Shown in pieces: positions 23,254 through 27,291 of a stretch of 27,291 nt of DNA. The stretch lies in NCBI GenBank assembly GCA_002336815.1, contig DDEU01000072.1, positions 1-27,291 of the forward strand, given 5' to 3'. Made by a program: the position numbers and the translations under genes. The notes under the pieces are model-generated. The model saw only the letters and a program-made list of their open reading frames with translations, did no database searches and was not told the DNA's origin. Within the stretch, counting starts at the first letter, position 1; every line of letters begins with the position of its first letter. Source of the DNA: Chitinophagaceae bacterium UBA1946 (GTDB lineage: Bacteria; Bacteroidota; Bacteroidia; Chitinophagales; Chitinophagaceae).

Positions 23254-24063
23254 TTAGGAAAAAAAACGATCAAGCGCTTTGGCCACTCCGTCATGATTAT
23301 TGGTATCGGTCACAAAATCTGCTCTTTCTTTTATTGCCAGCGGCGCATTGCCCATGGCCACACCCATTCCGGCAAATTCGATCATGCCGATATCGTTGTA
23401 ATTATCACCGATCGCCATCACCTCCTCCTGCTGCCAGCCAAACATACTCATTAGCATGCGGATGGCATTTGACTTGGACGCCTCAGGATGCATGGTTTCA
23501 AGATACCTGGGCTGCGATTTATAAATATTCAGTTCCTTGCCAAACTGTTCCAGCATTTGTGCTTCCATGGAAAGGATCAGCTTCTCGTCACCTGCTACCA
23601 ATATCTTGTTAGGCCCTTTTTGCTGCATTTCCCAGCCGGAAAGTGTTTTGCCAAAAGATTGAATGGTGATGGGTACTGGAGTGATCCGCTGTTCTTTTTT
23701 CACGGCATCTGTATCATGACTGGCAAACCATTCCATCTGGCTGTAGTATATGGCCGACAATGGCTTTTCTTCTACCAGTGCATGAATGGCAGCAGCAGCC
23801 TGCAGGGGCATGCTCACCTGGTAAATGATCTTTCCATCATGAAAAATATAACTCCCGTTCAAACTTACTACAGGCACACCGGATGGAAATACCTGGCTGG
23901 TGATCGGTGTCATCCCGTGCAATGGTCTTGCAGAGATGGGAATGATCATAATGCCTTTCTCTGTTAAGCGGCGGATCGTTTCTTTGGTAACGGTACTTAC
24001 TGTATGATCTTTCCTGAGCAAGGTGCCATCCATATCTGTAAATACCGCTTTGTACATGTTCAA
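23254..24063 (-). CDS. Cof-type HAD-IIB family phosphatase
   Basis: This 269-residue enzyme belongs to the haloacid dehalogenase superfamily, subclass IIB (Cof/YbiV/YidA group), which dephosphorylates sugar phosphates or related small molecules in the cytoplasm. Motif I is 'AVFTDMDGTLLRKDH' with Asp10 and Asp12. Motif II is 'IIPISARP' near residue 60, motif III Lys lies in 'MHPEASKSNAIRMLM', and motif IV is 'AIGDNYNDIGMIEFAGMGV' followed by AMGNA. The cap domain lies between motifs II and III. The start may be Met1 (24063) or Met3 (24057). It leads the YkgJ-type gene in a two-gene unit. The exact substrate is not readable. Confidence 0.93.
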   Translation of the reverse strand: MNMYKAVFTDMDGTLLRKDHTVSTVTKETIRRLTEKGIMIIPISARPLHGMTPITSQVFPSGVPVVSLNGSYIFHDGKIIYQVSMPLQAAAAIHALVEEKPLSAIYYSQMEWFASHDTDAVKKEQRITPVPITIQSFGKTLSGWEMQQKGPNKILVAGDEKLILSMEAQMLEQFGKELNIYKSQPRYLETMHPEASKSNAIRMLMSMFGWQQEEVMAIGDNYNDIGMIEFAGMGVAMGNAPLAIKERADFVTDTNNHDGVAKALDRFFS

Positions 24064-24139
24064 AAAAAATTATTCGGCTAAAATAGTGATACCAGCCTGC
24101 TTAAAAAAATGATTTAAAAAGCTTTGGGGAAATAAGAGA

Positions 24140-24269
24140 GAGGCTGTATCAAAAGTTCTCATTGATTGTCATATTGAACTTGTCAAAATATAACCATCAA
24201 TGTGAATCAAACCTGTAAGCATTTGCTAAACTCAATCTTACAGATTTGATTACCTTTTGAAACAGCCTC
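24140..24269. mobile_element. MITE-like non-coding element with 16-bp terminal inverted repeats
   Basis: GAGGCTGTATCAAAAG (24140-24155) and CTTTTGAAACAGCCTC (24254-24269) are inverted repeats with one mismatch. Inside, AATCAAACCTGTAAG (24205-24219) pairs with CTTACAGATTTGATT (24237-24251), also with one mismatch, and CATTGAT (24160-24166) pairs with ATCAATG (24196-24202). The 130-base element has no ORF. The ends resemble transposon termini of the GAGGCTGT type. I see no clear target duplication, so mobility is not proven; it could also be a structured RNA. Confidence 0.65.
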
Positions 24270-24317
24270 CACCTGTTGTGCCTGGTAGTGATAAGCTTTT
24301 AACGGGTAAATAGTATC

Positions 24318-24881
24318 TTAAAAACCAAACAATGCCAAGGGGTTCAGTTTTTTGGCAAGTGAGGTACTGAATGAATCTCGTTTCTTTACAGCGGCAGCTG
24401 ATTGTGTTGCTTTTTCTCTTTCGCTTACAAGGGCATAACCAAGTGTAGGTAGTGTAACAGAAATGCCCTGGTGCCTGATAGTAGTAGTGTGATTGCTGTA
24501 CCCGGTAATGGTTTTTTCCTGCACACTTACCATGTCTTTCACTTTCACAGCATATTTTTCAGGCCTTACCACGGAGTAATTTTCAATCATCATTTTGATG
24601 GCATCTATTTCCTGTGGATTGATGATGGCGGGTTGTGATTTCCAGTAAAGCGCATTTACCACGTAGGGCATTTTGGCGATCCTGCTGATATCAGATGCCG
24701 CAGCATTTACAAATACAAAAGATTTGAAGAGCGGGCCGTACTGCAGGCTACTTCTTGATGCATTTTTAACTTCGGTAACTGTAAAAGGACAAAAATTTTC
24801 AATGCCTTTTTTAGTAAGCAGAGAAGCTACTTTTTTTTCCTGTTTGGGCTGGGTGCAGATTACATACCAATTGCGTTGCAT
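24318..24881 (-). CDS. NusG/RfaH-type transcription antiterminator (UpxY-like)
   Basis: This 187-residue protein begins MQRNWYVICTQPKQEKKVAS, the NusG N-terminal (NGN) domain start (WYV, then P..E..). 'GIENFCPF' and 'PLFKSFVFVNAAASDISRIA' followed by 'YVVNALYW' continue that domain. The C-terminal region ('YAVKVKDMVSVQEKTITG', 'TIRHQGISVTLPTLGYALVS') would be the KOW-type beta-barrel but is degenerate. In Bacteroidota such specialised NusG paralogues (UpxY-type) usually stand first in capsule or exopolysaccharide operons. Here no such genes follow: a MITE-like element and then the HAD gene come next on the same strand. It is an orphan copy or acts in trans. The fold is clear, the target is not. 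Confidence 0.87.
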   Translation of the reverse strand: MQRNWYVICTQPKQEKKVASLLTKKGIENFCPFTVTEVKNASRSSLQYGPLFKSFVFVNAAASDISRIAKMPYVVNALYWKSQPAIINPQEIDAIKMMIENYSVVRPEKYAVKVKDMVSVQEKTITGYSNHTTTIRHQGISVTLPTLGYALVSEREKATQSAAAVKKRDSFSTSLAKKLNPLALFGF

Positions 24882-24920
24882 AGTGTTTTCTTTAGTGGGT
24901 GTCGGGTAATTTTACAGTGC

Positions 24921-24945
24921 GGTTAAAATTTTCAACGTTTTAACC
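24921..24945 (-). promoter_or_regulatory. Hairpin in the 5' leader of the NusG-like gene
   Basis: GGTTAAAA (24921-24928) and TTTTAACC (24938-24945) are perfect 8-bp inverted repeats, 40 bases before the start codon on the minus strand. It may be a leader structure or an operator. The rest of the 24882-25202 gap (321 bases) is AT-rich and shows no gene; an 85-residue frame there has no coding character. Confidence 0.4.
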
Positions 24946-25202
24946 AGCGCTTCTGCAGGAATATGTTCCATCCACATGCCAATATGTAATCAATTGGTAA
25001 TCAATAAAATAAAAATTAAAATATAATTTTTCGTTCCTTTTTCTGGAATCAATGCTGTAAAATGGAAGAAACCTGGAATAAAGGATCGGGTGTGAGGGGA
25101 ACCAATATAGCAGCGCACCGCGATGCAGCCCATAAATAAATAATGTAGGCAACGCTGTCAAATGAAGGCTTGCATACTGGAAGGCTATACCTGCCATTAA
25201 AG

Positions 25203-26027
25203 CTATGGATGTTTTGCCTCCAGGTGATCAAAGTGTTTACCGCAGTGCGGACAAACGCTTAGTTCTCTTTTTTTACGTTTGCCGATCTCTTCCAAAAATC
25301 CTGCAGTGATGATGCCTGCCGGCAGGGCAAAAATCGCAAGCCCGCACAGGGCAATTACACCTGTTAATGCTTTACCCAGTGTAGTTATCGGCACCATGTC
25401 TCCGTATCCTACAGAAGTAACTGTAACAATCGCCCACCAGATAGTGGCCGGGATACTGGAAAATACTTTTGGCTGCGCCAGGTGTTCTGCAAAGTACATC
25501 AGGCAGGAAGCGATGATGATCAAAAAAAGGATCAGTACCAGGCTCAGCTTTAATTCATTTGCCCTTGACTTAAACACATTTCTTACCATTTTAGCCGATT
25601 TCATATAAGCTGTAAGCCTGAACAAACGGAAGAAACGCAGCAGGCGCAAAATACGGAGCACCCTCAGGTCGAACCCAATAAACACATGCAGGTAAAAGGG
25701 CAGGATAGCAAGCAGGTCAATCAGTGCATCGGTGGAGACCATGTACCTCAACCGCCCATGGAGGCTATGCCGGTAGCGGGGATCGTGGTTGCTGCTCCAA
25801 ACCCTCAACACGTACTCAACGGAAAAAATGATCACCGAAATGATGTCGAATATCCTGAAAAAGTGAAAATACTTCTCGTGGATCGACTGCACCGTTTCCA
25901 GCATTACGGCGGTAACGTTCAAGATGATCAGGATGATGATAAAGCCGTTCAGGATCTTATCCCACCTGGTATTGCCCAGTTCGGGATGAAGCAGAATGTG
26001 AACATTCCTTTTGGTAGCATGATACAT
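25203..26027 (-). CDS. Voltage-gated (Kv-type) potassium channel subunit with Cys/His tail
   Basis: This 274-residue membrane protein has the six-helix Kv topology. S1 (~27-46) and S2 (~58-76) precede S3 (~100-117, 'DALIDLLAILPFYL'). S4 is LRVLRILRLLRFFRLFRL with Arg at every third position (122, 125, 128, 131, 134, 137). The pore has S5 (~160-180), the filter TVTSVGYGD (202-210) and S6 (~218-243). This is a cation channel opened by depolarisation and selective for K+, as in KvAP. The cytoplasmic tail ends CPHCGKHFDHLEAKHP (259-274), a compact C-x2-C plus His pattern that could bind zinc. It is divergent from parE. Gating residues and filter look intact. Confidence 0.92.
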   Translation of the reverse strand: MYHATKRNVHILLHPELGNTRWDKILNGFIIILIILNVTAVMLETVQSIHEKYFHFFRIFDIISVIIFSVEYVLRVWSSNHDPRYRHSLHGRLRYMVSTDALIDLLAILPFYLHVFIGFDLRVLRILRLLRFFRLFRLTAYMKSAKMVRNVFKSRANELKLSLVLILFLIIIASCLMYFAEHLAQPKVFSSIPATIWWAIVTVTSVGYGDMVPITTLGKALTGVIALCGLAIFALPAGIITAGFLEEIGKRKKRELSVCPHCGKHFDHLEAKHP

Positions 26028-26202
26028 TGCAGGCTATAGGTTTGGTATATTTAAAATTAGGGATAATCTCTCATTAATCTTTTTTGATCCGTACTCTATA
26101 GGAAACTTTGAACTGCCAGCCAGTAATACTTGATAGGATAACTATTGCAAACTATCCACGTGGTGTGAATAACCGGGCCGGTCATCTCTATATACGTTGT
26201 GT

Positions 26203-26210
26203 TATATTTG
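26203..26210 (+). promoter_or_regulatory. -7 promoter element upstream of parE
   Basis: TATATTTG exactly matches TAnnTTTG, 108 bases before the parE start. No convincing -33 TTTG is seen. A transcript from here would have a ~100-base leader with two small hairpins (TACTAA/TTAGTA at 26225-26241 and AAACGGG with CCCGGTTT at 26257-26277). The rest of the 291-base gap to the channel gene shows nothing more. Confidence 0.45.
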
Positions 26211-26318
26211 CCACATTTCCGATATACTAAAAATATTAGTACATTGCGGCGCATTTAAACGGGATATTGCCCGGTTTATCATCAAAAAATTTTCCGTGCA
26301 TTAGCGGAATTGTGAAAT

Positions 26319-27291
26319 ATGGCAGAAAAAGAAATTAGCAATTACGACGAGAGTTCGATCCGGAGCCTCGACTGGAAGGAACACATCCGCCTCAGGCCGG
26401 GTATGTACATCGGCAAACTGGGCGATGGAAGCAGTCCCGACGATGGCATCTATGTATTGTTGAAAGAGGTGATCGATAACTGTATCGATGAACATACCAT
26501 GGGATATGGTAAACACGTGGATGTGAACATTGATGGAAAGGAGATAACTGTAAGAGATTATGGGCGGGGTATTCCCCTCGGGAAAGTGGTGGACGTGGTG
26601 AGCAAAATAAATACAGGGGCGAAATATGATAGCAAGGCTTTTCAAAAAAGTGTGGGACTTAACGGTGTGGGTACCAAAGCAGTAAACGCACTCAGTGAAT
26701 ATTTTAAAGTGAGCAGTTACCGGGAAGGAAGAGAGAAGACGGCTGAATTTCAAAAAGGCAATCTCATTAAAGAGCATAAGGAAAATGCTTCCAAAGAAGA
26801 AAATGGTACGCATGTAATGTTCATTCCTGATGAAACCATTTTTAAACACTTTCATTTTGTACAGGAGTATTTAGACAACCAGTTCTGGAACTATTGCTAC
26901 CTCAATGCAGGTTTGGTTGTCAATTTTAATGGAAAGAAATACATCTTCAAAAATGGTTTGCTTGATCGACTTCAGCGCAAAACCAATATGGATGAAATCC
27001 GTTATCCCATCATTCATTTAAAAGGCGATGATATTGAAGTAGCCCTTACTCATGAAAATCAGTACGGCGAAGAATATTATTCATTTGTAAACGGACAGTT
27101 TACCACACAGGGTGGAACACATTTGGCTGCATTTCGTGAAGGGTATGTAAAAACGATTCGTGATTTTTATAAAAAGGATTATGATGCGGCTGATATTCGT
27201 GGGAGCATTTGTGCAGCTGTAAGTGTACGTGTGCAGGAGCCTGTGTTTGAAAGTCAGACCAAAACCAAACTTGGTTCGGCTGTGGTGTATG
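26319..27291 (+). CDS. parE: DNA topoisomerase IV subunit B, 5' part (gene continues past the window)
   Basis: The frame is open from ATG 26319 to the end of the window, so only the first 324 residues are seen. The GHKL ATPase domain is complete: 'DWKEHIRLRPGMYIGKLGDG' (18-37), the Asn/Glu box 'LLKEVIDNCIDEH' (47-59), 'DYGRGIPLG' (80-88) and the ATP lid 'GLNGVGTKAVNALSEYF' (113-129). The transducer region follows with the catalytic QTK loop in 'FESQTKTKLGS' (310-320). Topoisomerase IV decatenates sister chromosomes with ParC. The form without the GyrB-type N-terminal strap, and the text 'SIRSLDWKEHIRLRPGMYIG', point to ParE. The start is supported by the homologous N-terminus; all key residues are intact. 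Confidence 0.93.
   Translation, partial: MAEKEISNYDESSIRSLDWKEHIRLRPGMYIGKLGDGSSPDDGIYVLLKEVIDNCIDEHTMGYGKHVDVNIDGKEITVRDYGRGIPLGKVVDVVSKINTGAKYDSKAFQKSVGLNGVGTKAVNALSEYFKVSSYREGREKTAEFQKGNLIKEHKENASKEENGTHVMFIPDETIFKHFHFVQEYLDNQFWNYCYLNAGLVVNFNGKKYIFKNGLLDRLQRKTNMDEIRYPIIHLKGDDIEVALTHENQYGEEYYSFVNGQFTTQGGTHLAAFREGYVKTIRDFYKKDYDAADIRGSICAAVSVRVQEPVFESQTKTKLGSAVVY

Noticed and set aside
24940..25197. Minus-strand 85-residue frame in the 321-base gap
   Set aside because: AT-rich, no start-site context, no homology-like pattern; reads as noncoding leader sequence.
26301..26855. Minus-strand 184-residue frame at the right end
   Set aside because: It lies antisense to the clear parE frame (26319 onward), which has all GHKL ATPase motifs.

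Overview
The window looks like chromosomal DNA of a Bacteroidota, most likely family Chitinophagaceae. The evidence is a large PKD-repeat exoprotein with a gliding-motility/type IX secretion C-terminal domain, TAnnTTTG-type -7 promoter elements, a ParE of the form typical of this phylum, and many small secreted proteins ending their signal peptides in 'AQ'. The placement rests on these traits; no rRNA or tRNA is present. Most genes are ordinary housekeeping or metabolic genes. The unusual material is mostly in the intergenic DNA.

Layout. 1-5.3 kb: the tail of an FN3-like secreted protein, then a giant PKD protein, then a possible short noncoding transcript ending at a shared terminator. 5.35-6.9 kb: three uncharacterised small proteins. 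7.0-8.6 kb: an acyl-CoA-binding protein and a TetA-like MFS exporter. 8.7-14 kb: an orphan MurC-like ligase, imidazolonepropionase (hutI), an opposite-strand protein with 23-residue repeats, and bifunctional formimidoyltransferase-cyclodeaminase (ftcD). 14-15.1 kb: branched-chain aminotransferase (ilvE). 15.2-18.7 kb: a divergon of a MocR-type regulator facing away from a GNAT / DinB-like / DJ-1 operon, bracketed by inverted clusters of a 38-bp repeat. 18.7-20.3 kb: a VOC-fold protein and a formimidoylglutamase-like ureohydrolase lacking one usual metal-binding histidine.

20.3-20.85 kb: a gene-free tandem array of a ~128-bp unit. 20.85-22.6 kb: a rhodanese-thioredoxin fusion lipoprotein and a BON / BON-SH3b gene pair separated by a strong terminator hairpin. 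22.7-24.1 kb: a HAD-IIB phosphatase and a CxxCxxCC (YkgJ-type) protein in one unit. 24.14-24.27 kb: a MITE-like element with 16-bp terminal inverted repeats. 24.3-26 kb: an orphan NusG/UpxY-type antiterminator and a Kv-type potassium channel with a Cys/His tail. 26.3 kb to the end: the 5' part of parE.

How the genes fit together. hutI, ftcD and the ureohydrolase belong to histidine catabolism, where N-formimino-glutamate can be processed by folate-dependent transfer (FtcD) or by direct hydrolysis (HutG type); hutH and hutU are not in the window. The regulator and the three-gene operon facing it probably form one regulated unit. I see no phage, plasmid, CRISPR array or complete insertion sequence. 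The best leads for something undescribed are the 38-bp inverted repeat clusters, the ~128-bp tandem array, the MITE-like element, the perfect 15-bp inverted repeat before the MocR gene, and the MurC-like enzyme with an altered P-loop.
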